A DNA stretch of 64,000 nucleotides from assembly GCF_026151205.1 (NCBI RefSeq), contig NC_087078.1, positions 6,837,675 to 6,901,674 on the forward strand, given 5' to 3'. The DNA comes from Bolinopsis microptera (taxonomy: Eukaryota; Ctenophora; Tentaculata; Lobata; Bolinopsidae). Both the position numbers and the translations under genes were made by a program. A model generated the notes under the pieces. That model did not search any database. It saw only the letters and a list, made by a program, of their open reading frames with translations, and was not told where the DNA came from. Shown here piece after piece: positions 35,801-46,049 of the stretch (position 1 is the stretch's first letter; each line of letters opens with the position of its first letter).

Positions 35801-36204
35801 CGGTAGTTGAGTATGATTGGAAGGTTCTGACAAATTTTCAGCCTGATTCATGTTCAGGAACCGAAGATATCAGATATGACAGAATAATATGACAAAAATC
35901 AACGAATTTCGTCAAATTACGCGACTTTTACACCTAATTTTGCTCCAAAAGCCGCGCACCATCAAATATGGCACTTAGGCGAAGGTCACTGATCATTCCA
36001 AAAAAGTATAACAAATTTGGTACCGTGAAAATTCTCACAGTCTCTATACACTATAGAAAACAATGGAACAAAAATTTTGAAAATCCGAGCAAGTTTATTT
36101 TTGTCGTGCACCACCTACACTATATTAATATATTGTACATTATATGCATTATACAATTAAATCAATCATAAAATTTAATGGTGTGTATGGTATTTTGGAT
36201 TTGT
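32822..36204. other. Non-coding, palindromes near 35.42 kb
   Basis: No gene was recognised. Local structures are listed separately. Confidence 0.4.
35423..35460. repeat. Hairpin with GTTCGCGAAC termini
   Basis: GTTCGCGAACAACTGT and its exact complement ACAGTTGTTCGCGAAC flank a 6-nt loop. A further related half (GTTCGTGAACAGTTGT) follows at about 35465-35480. Each arm contains the self-complementary GTTCGCGAAC. Confidence 0.85.
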
Positions 36205-36520
36205 AGGTTTACAACCTACCAGGACGCGAGCCGAGTTGGACTTAACTTACTGGGCCGCGCTCAGCCTGTCATTCCGCCTAATCTCTATTCATGTGTTTAT
36301 GAACATAATAGCCTGAGGTCCCCAGGTAAGACTTAACGGGTGATACTCGTAAAATATTTGTTCCATATATTGGACCGTCGCGTCGACGGTCCAATATATG
36401 ATTTGTAGCGCGATGCACTACTGGGTCGCGCGCGCATCCAATAATGCTTCTCGCAACCACAGATCGACGTATGCAGATCGGCGAGATGCGAAGGATTGAC
36501 ATCGTGAATCAAATATATGA
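36205..36520. repeat. GC-rich dispersed repeat, copy 2 (inverted)
   Basis: Shares inverted blocks with 13330-13680 and the block AGATTAGGCGGAATGACAGG (as its complement) with 37611-37690. It contains the perfect hairpin at 36364-36400. Confidence 0.6.
36364..36400. repeat. Perfect 17-bp hairpin
   Basis: CATATATTGGACCGTCG and its exact complement are separated by CGT. It lies inside the GC-rich dispersed repeat. Confidence 0.9.
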
Positions 36521-36690
36521 TATATGCACGTAAACGGGCGCCGTTAGCATTCCGACCGTTTTGTGTACATCATTCACATAGCCATGTGTATACGCGTACT
36601 GCGTGACGCGCTTGTTTCAAAATTGAATATATATCCTTTGAATATATATATCCTATGCCGCCTAGTAGTAGAGGCTCTTACGTGTTACGG

Positions 36691-37551
36691 TAGTAGAGGC
36701 TCTTACGGGCATTGTCTGCTCGATACGTTAGGGACCCCAGATACACCTTACTAGACGTATTTTTGACCGTAAAATCGATTGAAAGTGGTTTCAAGATGAT
36801 TGGACTGATTGTTCTGGGGTAAAATCGCAAAAAACCGATTTTTGGGCCAAAAATAGGCCAAAAAACCATGTTTTTTGATATTTTGAGCAAGTTAATTTTG
36901 TTGGCATGTCGGCAAAACTTGCATAAAGATAGCTAAAAGACAGCCGCACAAGATTGTATAAAAATAAAACAAATCCCTCTATTTGTTCTGAGGTAAAAAT
37001 CCAAAAAAGTGGTAAAAATTTTGACTTTTTTGCTTGAAGTTTGAATAATTTTTTGCAGTTGTATTAAATCAACCCAAAAATAGTCACATCGTGTTTGCCT
37101 AAATTTTTCCTTTCCGAGAAGTACCCACTTCATATACTTTATCGAAGTTTGAATATTTTCACTCCGCAAGCGTTTTTGCCAAATTTTCGACGCGCACTAC
37201 GCGCAAAAGCATTTAGTTGTTATCAATTGGCACCCGCGCGTTCATCATAAATTTCAAACAGCTATAACTCAGCGAGATTATGTCCGTTCTAGCTCATATT
37301 TTCACACTAAATAGAAAATAATGTGATCTTATTGCTGACAAAATATGAATATAATTACTCTATTTGCCTTAGAGTAATAGACTGTCAAAGTTTAAAACGC
37401 GCATTGGTATAGCACGTGACTAATAAGGCCAAATTTATACTTCTTAACATATTATCGATCCTTAGACATCATACTATTGTGTCCAATTAGCGGTTAGGTC
37501 TCTAAACTCGTAGCAGAAAACACGTCTTTTTGCCCGTAAGAGCCTCTACTA
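36691..37551. mobile_element. Young TAGTAGAGG transposon copy 1 (861 bp)
   Basis: Flanked by perfect 21-bp terminal inverted repeats, TAGTAGAGGCTCTTACGGGC plus A at the left and the complement at the right. It has no transposase; it encodes at most a 78-codon frame. It sits inside the left terminus of the outer copy, with CGG on both sides consistent with a 3-bp target duplication. It appears identical to 37876-38736. Confidence 0.9.
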
Positions 37552-37610
37552 CGGGCATTGTCTGCTCGATACGCTAGGGACCCCAGATACAACTTACTAG
37601 ACGTATTTTT

Positions 37611-37690
37611 ACCTGAAGACCCCAGGCTTTAATGTTGGTAAACAACGAATAGAGATTAGGCGGAATGACAGGCTGAGCGCGGCCCAGTAA
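37611..37690. repeat. ~80-bp insert between 12-bp direct repeats
   Basis: Material related to the complement of 36247-36330 (AGATTAGGCGGAATGACAGG) lies between two copies of AGACGTATTTTT within the older transposon copy. The direct repeats look like a target-site duplication. Confidence 0.65.
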
Positions 37691-37875
37691 GACGTATTTT
37701 TGACCGTAGAATCGATTAAAAGGGGTTTTAAGATGATTGGACTGACTTTTTGGGGGTAAAATTGCAAAAAACCGATTTTTGGGCAAAAAATAGGCCAAAA
37801 AACCATGTTTTTTGATATTTTGAACAAGTTAATTTTGTTGGCATGTCAGCAAAACTTGCATGGAGATAGCTAATA

Positions 37876-38736
37876 TAGTAGAGGCTCTTACGGGCATTGT
37901 CTGCTCGATACGTTAGGGACCCCAGATACACCTTACTAGACGTATTTTTGACCGTAAAATCGATTGAAAGTGGTTTCAAGATGATTGGACTGATTGTTCT
38001 GGGGTAAAATCGCAAAAAACCGATTTTTGGGCCAAAAATAGGCCAAAAAACCATGTTTTTTGATATTTTGAGCAAGTTAATTTTGTTGGCATGTCGGCAA
38101 AACTTGCATAAAGATAGCTAAAAGACAGCCGCACAAGATTGTATAAAAATAAAACAAATCCCTCTATTTGTTCTGAGGTAAAAATCCAAAAAAGTGGTAA
38201 AAATTTTGACTTTTTTGCTTGAAGTTTGAATAATTTTTTGCAGTTGTATTAAATCAACCCAAAAATAGTCACATCGTGTTTGCCTAAATTTTTCCTTTCC
38301 GAGAAGTACCCACTTCATATACTTTATCGAAGTTTGAATATTTTCACTCCGCAAGCGTTTTTGCCAAATTTTCGACGCGCACTACGCGCAAAAGCATTTA
38401 GTTGTTATCAATTGGCACCCGCGCGTTCATCATAAATTTCAAACAGCTATAACTCAGCGAGATTATGTCCGTTCTAGCTCATATTTTCACACTAAATAGA
38501 AAATAATGTGATCTTATTGCTGACAAAATATGAATATAATTACTCTATTTGCCTTAGAGTAATAGACTGTCAAAGTTTAAAACGCGCATTGGTATAGCAC
38601 GTGACTAATAAGGCCAAATTTATACTTCTTAACATATTATCGATCCTTAGACATCATACTATTGTGTCCAATTAGCGGTTAGGTCTCTAAACTCGTAGCA
38701 GAAAACACGTCTTTTTGCCCGTAAGAGCCTCTACTA
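37876..38736. mobile_element. Young TAGTAGAGG transposon copy 2 (861 bp)
   Basis: Same length, termini and, as far as read, same sequence as 36691-37551. It is inserted in the outer copy at GCTAATA/ATACACAG; comparison with the empty site in the young copies indicates a 3-bp ATA duplication. Confidence 0.9.
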
Positions 38737-39356
38737 ATACACAGCCGCACAAGATGATATAAAAATTTGAAAATCCCTCTATTTTTTTGGGGGTAAAAAT
38801 CCAAAAAAGTGGTAAAAATTTTGACTTTTTTGCTTGAAGTTTGAATAATTTTCTGCAGTTGTATTAAATCGTCCCAAAAATAGTCACATCGTGTTTGCCT
38901 AAATTTTTCCTTTCCGAGAAGTACCCACTTCATATACTTTATCGAAGTTTGAATATTGTCACTCCGCAAGCGTTTTTGCCAAATTTTAGACGCGCACTAC
39001 GCGCAAAAGCATTTAGTTGTTATCAATTGGCACCCGCGCGTTCATCATAAATTTCAAACAGCTATAACTTAGCGAGATTATGTCTGTTCTAGCTCATATT
39101 TTCACAGCAAATAGAAAATAATGTGATCTTATTGCTGACAAAATATGAATATAATTACTTTATTTGCCTTAGAGTAATAGACTGTCAAAGTTTAAAACGC
39201 GCATTGGTATAGCACGTGACTAATAAGGCCAAATTAGCACTTCTTAACACATTATCGATCCTTAAACATCATACTATTGTGTCCAATTTAATTAGCGGTT
39301 AGGTCTCTAAACTCGTAGCAGAAAACACGTCTTTTTGCCCGTAAGAGCCTCTACTA

Positions 39357-40859
39357 TAGGGCGGTCGAACGCTACTGCAAGCGAGAGGGCTCTGGTAAGA
39401 TCAATGTACATCATACATGCTTATTGTATCACGTCGTGACCCCCATCGTCGTTTCACTATAGTGGAGTTTTTACGATACAGTTTCTGATCTACGATACAG
39501 GGGAGCCGCGCACTCGTGCGCGGCGGGTCATACAACGTATGACAAACATGCTTATACGTTTATGTTTTATGAATAATTGCTGTACATGTACTTTGGGATT
39601 GTAAAATTAGTAAGCTGTACCAATTATCATTACGCTGTTTTCGAATAATATTTATAAAATAGCATAAAAATCATTTAATGACGAGTTATGACCAATAAAA
39701 ACCCATTTTTCAGACGCGCGCACGTGACAAGCTTGTATGTTGTAAAACAATATTTGAGCTGTTTATACTTTGTGATTTGAATTAGTTTTGGTTTTAAAAT
39801 AATCTTGAAGACAATATAAGGATTTAATTTGATTCACGATGTCAATTTCCTTCACAGCTCGGTGAGGCCCAGTTAAGTGGTGCATTTAGCCAATCTACAA
39901 TCTAACGAGAAGCATTAGTGACTGCACGGCACGGCCCAGTCTAGTAGTGCATCGCGCTACATACCAGCAAAAAATTCGTCGCACCACAAAACAACTTTTT
40001 GCCTTTTTTAAATTGAAAACTTTTCATCCATCAAAATTTATTAATAAATTAGCAAACTAGTTGCCCGAGAGATCTGACAAGTCACAGATTATATGATGTA
40101 ATTTGTGAGCACACTTGTTGGCATTGAATGTGAGAGCTATTTTTGGTTGTATCGGATTAGTTTTATTTACGGTAACCACTCTTTCACAGTTTATTATTAA
40201 GCTTTCAAGTAGTAGACTATTTTGTTTTCTATATTCTATCATACTCTTACTTAAGTCTAGTTATACATTTCTTTATCATATTTTATTGATCTAAGGTGTA
40301 GTATTGCCAGATCCCAGTTCAATTTGTAACGGAGTTTTATATCAACAGGAAACGATGTAATATCAAATATATTTTAATGTTGCCATGGGTGGTAAGTCCC
40401 CATACATCGTAGTCCGATATACGGCCCCAACGTTAATGTGGCTCTTGCTATGTGTTGGTTCAGCCGAATTAATTATTATATAATCAAGTTTATTTTTCTC
40501 GTTAGTTGTCATCCGGCCAAACATTAAGCAACTTATATTGCAGTACCATTTATCATTTAGTATATCAAAATATGTCATTGTAATTTTGCATGGCTGAAAT
40601 GTAACGCTTGATTTATATATATAATGATTAATTGAATTTTCAAATAAAAAAAAAAAATTGCGTCATAATATATTGTTTGCACTTGTTGGCAAGAACTGCG
40701 ATCTGAAAGGGTACCCATAATCCTTATATGTACGTTCTTCATTGAAAAAATAGCAGAATTAGATATAAATTTGGAGCCAGTTCTTTAAACTGGCTTACTT
40801 ATACTACTTAAAGGGTGTTTATTTAGTTTTCTATTGAATTTATATTGAATTTTTATATA
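39357..40859. other. Non-coding; dispersed-repeat piece at 39828-39965
   Basis: Contains a piece of the GC-rich dispersed repeat (TTTGATTCACGATGTCAAT, GGCCCAGT, GTGCATCGCGCTAC) and an A-tract at about 40646. Two minus-strand frames of 60-71 codons show no domain. Confidence 0.45.
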
Positions 40860-40865
40860 GGGTAA

Positions 40866-42617
40866 TTGTTATATTATTATAATTATACTCCTCTCCCAGA
40901 ATCAGAAGATGTTTCAAAACTTTGCAGTGATTTTAATCACTATTTCAATGAAAAGATCAAGAACATTAGGAAAGATTTCCCCAGCATAGAAGATTTTGAT
41001 GTTGATAAAGACATTATGAATCAACAGAACAATTCCAACTGTGAAGGTCGGTTATATGAATTTGAACCATGCACAGAGGATGAGCTGTCTGAAATAATCA
41101 AAGAAAGTGGAATCAAGTGTGCACCATCTGATTTTCTTCCAACAACTGTCCTCAAAGACAATATCACAAGTTTCATTCCTGTCTTGTGCAAACTGGTCAA
41201 CCAGTCTCTAGCTAAGGGCACATTCGATGGTTTGAAGACTGCTGACATTATTCCTACCATCAAGGACCACAGACTTGATCGAAATGACTTCAAGAGCTAT
41301 CGACCTATATCTAACCTCTCTTTTCTGGGTAAACTCATCGAAAGAGTTGTGCTGAAAAGGTTAAATGAACATCTGGCTAAAAATGATCTCAACGTTCCAC
41401 AGCAATCTGCCTATAAGAAGTTCCATTCTACTGAGACCATCTTGTTAAAAGTAACAAATGACCTACTGCTGGCATGTGATAGCAAATCCTCCACTGTTCT
41501 CATGATGCTCGATTTATCTGCAGCCTTTGACACAGTAGAACACAGAAAATTACTCAAAATCCTTTCTGAAGAGATCCATATCGGAGGTACTGCTCTTAAA
41601 TGGTTCAAGAGTTTCCTAGTAGGCCGCACTCAAAGAACCAGAATAGGCTCTTCTACTAGTGATACGATCATTCTAGAATTTGGTGTACCTCAAGGTTCTG
41701 TGTTAGGACCGGTGCTATTCAACATATACATCAGATCTCTGTATATGACCATCGAGAAATCTGGATTCAATGTGCAAGGATATGCAGATGACCACCAGGT
41801 ATATAAAACTTTCAAACCTTGTGATCAGGTAAATGTTCTGGGCATCCAAATTGTGAATTGCGCTAGGACCATACAGCGCTGGATGGTTGAATATTGCCTT
41901 CAACTTAATCCTGGAAAAACACAAATACTTATCATCGCCTCACCTCAAGTTCTAAACCAGGTCAGTATAGGGGGAGTTAAGCTATCAAATGATACCTGTA
42001 TCAGATTTGTCAGCACAACAAAGAACCTTGGTGTTCAAATTGACCATCATCTTACTTTTGAGCCTCAAATCATGTCCCTCAAAAAGCATTGTTTCAGACT
42101 CCTTAGGAATGTAATAAGGAGAAAATATCTCTTTAGTAAAGCTCAGCTCAAGCTTATAATTAACAGCATCATTGTCTGCAAATTGGACTACTGCAATGCT
42201 CTTTATTATGGAATTAGTGACAACCTCATCCACCAACTCCAACTCGTTCAGAATGCAGCTGCTAAAGCTATAGTAGGACTATATAAATATGATCATCTAG
42301 GAGACACTCTGAAAGACCTTCATTGGCTGCCTATTAGTTACAGAATTCAATATAAGTTATTGCTTCTTGTCTATAAATGTCTTAATGGTATGGGACCAGA
42401 TTATTTAAGTGATATGTTTAAATATGCCAATTATAATCATCTTATCTATTTGACTGAACCTAGAGTATATTCACAGTATGGAGAAAGATCGTTTCAGAAA
42501 GTTGGCCCTAAATTATGGAATGAGCTGCCTCTTGAAATTAAGAATTGCATGTCACTGGAATCTTTTAAGGTGTATCTGAAAACGTTTCTTTTTAAACGTG
42601 CTTTTGATATTAATTAA
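40866..42617 (+). CDS. Reverse transcriptase of CR1/L2-type retrotransposon (5'-truncated)
   Basis: This is an uninterrupted frame of about 583 codons with no ATG at its upstream edge, as expected for a 5'-truncated LINE. It starts just before the reverse transcriptase, at LPESEDVSKLCSDFNHYF. Core motifs are SYRPISNLSFLGKLIERV, QQSAYKKFHSTET, MLDLSAAFDTVEH (about 41503-41545), FGVPQGSVLGPVLF (about 41680) and YADDHQVYK (YADD at 41781-41792), so the catalytic aspartates are intact. The C-terminal part is of the CR1/L2 kind (LKDLHWLPISYRIQYKL, GERSFQKVGPKLWNELP). The endonuclease is missing. The protein copies element RNA at target sites; this copy cannot do so alone, although its frame has not decayed. 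Confidence 0.88.
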   Translation: MLYYYNYTPLPESEDVSKLCSDFNHYFNEKIKNIRKDFPSIEDFDVDKDIMNQQNNSNCEGRLYEFEPCTEDELSEIIKESGIKCAPSDFLPTTVLKDNITSFIPVLCKLVNQSLAKGTFDGLKTADIIPTIKDHRLDRNDFKSYRPISNLSFLGKLIERVVLKRLNEHLAKNDLNVPQQSAYKKFHSTETILLKVTNDLLLACDSKSSTVLMMLDLSAAFDTVEHRKLLKILSEEIHIGGTALKWFKSFLVGRTQRTRIGSSTSDTIILEFGVPQGSVLGPVLFNIYIRSLYMTIEKSGFNVQGYADDHQVYKTFKPCDQVNVLGIQIVNCARTIQRWMVEYCLQLNPGKTQILIIASPQVLNQVSIGGVKLSNDTCIRFVSTTKNLGVQIDHHLTFEPQIMSLKKHCFRLLRNVIRRKYLFSKAQLKLIINSIIVCKLDYCNALYYGISDNLIHQLQLVQNAAAKAIVGLYKYDHLGDTLKDLHWLPISYRIQYKLLLLVYKCLNGMGPDYLSDMFKYANYNHLIYLTEPRVYSQYGERSFQKVGPKLWNELPLEIKNCMSLESFKVYLKTFLFKRAFDIN

Positions 42618-42835
42618 TTTACTATTTTTCAACGTTTCTACTGTTAAGTGCATACCCTTAACTTTGTAATTTAATGTATCAAGTCTTTACAATTTTCTAT
42701 GGTTTGGAACCTAAATGTGGATTGCTTTTCAGGTTTTCTTGTATCCTGACTTGTTTTCGTGGCACACCTGTGCATTTTAAGTTGTTGTGCCACTATAATC
42801 TATAAGTTTAAATTATTATTATTATTTTTATATTA
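40870..42835 (+). mobile_element. CR1/L2-type LINE, 5'-truncated
   Basis: It comprises the reverse transcriptase frame, about 190 bp of 3' UTR and an (ATT)n tail at about 42815-42828. Possible short target duplications (TTATATTAT) lie near 40869 and 42829 but are weak in this AT-rich context. The foldback array begins about 23 bp further on. Confidence 0.75.
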
Positions 42836-42857
42836 TGTGTATATTGTTTGAATAATA

Positions 42858-45800
42858 GTAAGGGGAAAAGTGGCATTCCGTTGGATTTGAATGTTCACAA
42901 GGATTTCTCAACGGAATATGGTAGTTAGGACCCCTACGAACATAATTAGACTTGTTGCCAATTTTGTATCTCAACAGAAACACCACTTTTACCACTTTTT
43001 ACCACCTTTGTACCACCTTTCTGGTTTGCCAAATATCTTTAGTTGTGAACGTCGTAGAAGGCTGCAAATTAACCTAGAATGTTTATCTTATCAAGGAGTA
43101 AAACTTTTGTATGAAAAATTTTGACATTTGACAATCAGCTAATTGGATAATTGCCAATTAGTTAATCACCAAAAAAAGTGAAAATTTTTTATTGGCTCAA
43201 AATGATTGAAATCGTTTAAAACACGGAGAAATGTAGTTTTTAGAAAAACTTCAAAAATTGTTCACTTAAAAATTTTTTTCGAGACTTGGAAAAAAGTTTG
43301 AAAATTTTAAAATATTTTTTTCCGCCAAAAGTGATCGAATTGCATGAAACGTGGATAAAAATGCTTTGCAGAAAAACTTCGAAGATTTTTAGATTGGGGA
43401 ATACTAAAATCATCAATATTTGAAGTTGGAGTTCAGTAAATCTCGACATATTTGATATTTTAGTAATTAGGAATAGCTTAGCGGAAAGGGCTGAACCTGA
43501 AAAAGGTTAACCACACAATATTAGAGTTTCATAACTAATTACAATACAGCTTTATCAAATTCCACATAAAGAAACAGCACAAAAGAACCATTTAAGATCG
43601 AACCGATTTTACCTGCTGTACTATCATTTTATTGATTTCAATGATCAAAACCTCTGTACCGTCAATCTTGCCAATCTATACCGGGTATCTGAATGTACCG
43701 GACCTCTTATTTACCTCTATAATATAGGAGGGGGTATAGGAAGAGAGTGTAAATATACCTTTCATCATCCACTGTGGCTTTTTTGTATTGTGAATGCGCA
43801 TGCCGCTTCGTTTGCTATGCCAGATACCTCAAATAACCCCCCTATCTCATTGCCAGGGTCGGGATAGAGCTGGAGATAGCATCGAGAGGTTGCTAGAAAT
43901 AGCTAGATTTAGAGTAAACTGGTGGTAGCTGGGTGGTGCTAGCATGGATGTAGCAGAACGTAGCTACACGGGGTTTCATTGTAGTTGGTTATTTTAATGG
44001 CCAAAGAGTGCCGGAACTAAAGTTACTTAAGATTGCAGTTGAGGGGCAGTGTAAACCACGGTGTAGTCAGGGACAGTAAAACGCCGACGAAGCTAGACTT
44101 AGAGTGAACTGATGGAAGCTGGGTGGTGCTAAAATGGAGGTAGCAGAACGTACTACATGATGAAAACAGGAAAACTAAGGCTGGTTGAGAACTAAAAAGA
44201 TGTGAATCTGTCCTGATAGATCCAGTGAAGAGCGAGTTGCGAAGAGTTTGATCACTAACCTAAAGCTCTAAAGAAGAAGAGGGCTAAAGAGACTCACTTT
44301 GATCAATAAATCCGGTACGGCAAGGTCTGTAGCCTTGATAAGAAGATACCATGAAGTAATTCATGCGGTAAAGTCGATTTATATAAAGGGTTTCGTTGGA
44401 TCTAAAAAGGGTGGGTCAGTCTCTCTGTTTTCATCAGATTCTGATGAAAGGCTGTTAAGCTCAGGACGGTGATCTTAATAGGTCGGATAGCTGTACCTGG
44501 TTGCTTTCAACCCACCCTTGTCGCTTGAAAATAAGTTCTCACTCCACCTCTTCCAAAAATGCAGTTACCAGAGCAGGACACTCTTCTTCCTCCTCTTCTT
44601 TCAACCCAAACACAATCAGGTTCCAGCTCCTCTCCTCCTCTGCAGTCACAATCTTATCTCCTTCTTCGGCGTTTTACTGTTGCAGACTGTATCACTTGCA
44701 CTGTTCTTTTGCAGTACTCCTGCACTGTAGCTCTGTGTCCCTGACTACACCGTGGTTTACACTGCCCCTCAACTGCAATCTTAAGTAACTTTAGTTCCGG
44801 CACTCTTTGGCCATTAAAATAACCAACTCCAATGAAACCCCGTGTAGCTACGTTCTGCTACATCCATGCTAGCACCACCCAGCTACCACCAGTTTACTCT
44901 AAATCTAGCTATTTCTAGCAACCTCTCGATGCTATCTCCAGCTCTATCCCGACCCTGGCAATGAGATAGGGGGGTTATTTGAGGTATCTGGCATAGCAAA
45001 CGAAGCGGCATGCGCATTCACAATACAAAAAAGCCACAGTGGATGATGAAAGGTATATTTACACTCTCTTCCTATACCCCCCTATAATACCGGGCTCTTG
45101 CGAGAGTGAAAAAAAGTGCACAGTTAAAAGAAACCCCTGTGAGAAATCGCATTTCTTGCATAACTGGGTCTAATTATAGAGGTAAATAAGAGGTCCGGTA
45201 CATTCAGATACCCGGTATAGATTGGCAAGATTGACGGTACAGAGGTTTTGATCATTGAAATCAATAAAATGATAGTACAGCAGGTAAAATCGGTTCGATC
45301 TTAAATGGTCCTTTTGTGCTGTTTCTTTATGTGGAATTTGATAAAGCTGTATTGTAATTAGTTATGAAACTCTAATATTGTGTGGTTAACCTTTTTCAGG
45401 TTCAGCCCTTTCCGCTAAGCTATTCCTAATTACTAAATATCAAATATGTCGAGATTTACTGAACTCCAACTTCAAATATTGATGATTTTAGTATTCCCCA
45501 ATCTAAAAATCTTCGAAGTTTTTCTGCAAAGCATTTTTATCCACGTTTCATGCAATTCGATCACTTTTGGCGGAAAAAAATATTTTAAAATTTTCAAACT
45601 TTTTTCCAAGTCTCGAAAAAAATTTTTAAGTGAACAATTTTTGAAGTTTTTCTAAAAACTACATTTCTCCGTGTTTCAAACGATTTCAATCATTTTGAGC
45701 CAATAAAAAATTTTCACTTTTTTTGGTGATTAACTAATTGGTAATTATCCAATTAGCTGATTGTCAAATGTCAAAATTTTTCATACAAAAGATTTACTCC

Positions 45801-46047
45801 TTGATAAGATAAACATTCTAGGTTAATTTGCAGCCTTCTACGACGTTCACAACTAAAGATATTTGGCAAACCAGAAAGGTGGTACAAAGGTGGTAAAAAG
45901 TGGTAAAAGTGGTGTTTCTGTTGAGATACAAAATTGGCAACAAGTCTAATTATGTTCGTAGGGGTCCTAACTACCATATTCCGTTGAGAAATCCTTGTGA
46001 ACATTCAAATCCAACGGAACCCTTAAATCGACCACTTTTCCCCTTAC
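42858..46047. mobile_element. Foldback element, copy 1
   Basis: Non-autonomous element bounded by GTAAGGGG and CCCCTTAC with TA on both sides. The left arm 42858-44092 has two internal deletions (about 115 and 65 bp) relative to the right arm at 44661-46047; the loop is 44093-44660. The left end is the short type (AAGTGGCATTCCG) and the right end the long type with CGATTTAAGGG inserted. The ATG frames inside are repeated in every copy and show no transposase motif. Confidence 0.92.
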
Positions 46048-46049
46048 TA

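Larger units (their letters stand above)
36664..39356. mobile_element. Older host copy of TAGTAGAGG transposon, carrying nested copies
   Basis: The outer, diverged copy starts TAGTAGAGGCTCTTACG at 36664 and ends with the complementary terminus at 39356. It is interrupted by two younger 861-bp copies (36691-37551 and 37876-38736) and by an insert of about 80 bp at about 37611-37690. Its own sequence is therefore 36664-36690, 37552-37875 and 38737-39356. Differences from the young copies are scattered substitutions and small indels. Confidence 0.85.

Noticed and set aside
36933-38969. 78-96-codon frames starting MRSENIQTSIKYMK or MRSDNIQTSIKYMK
   Set aside because: They lie inside non-autonomous transposon copies; repeated occurrence reflects element copying, and no known domain is seen.
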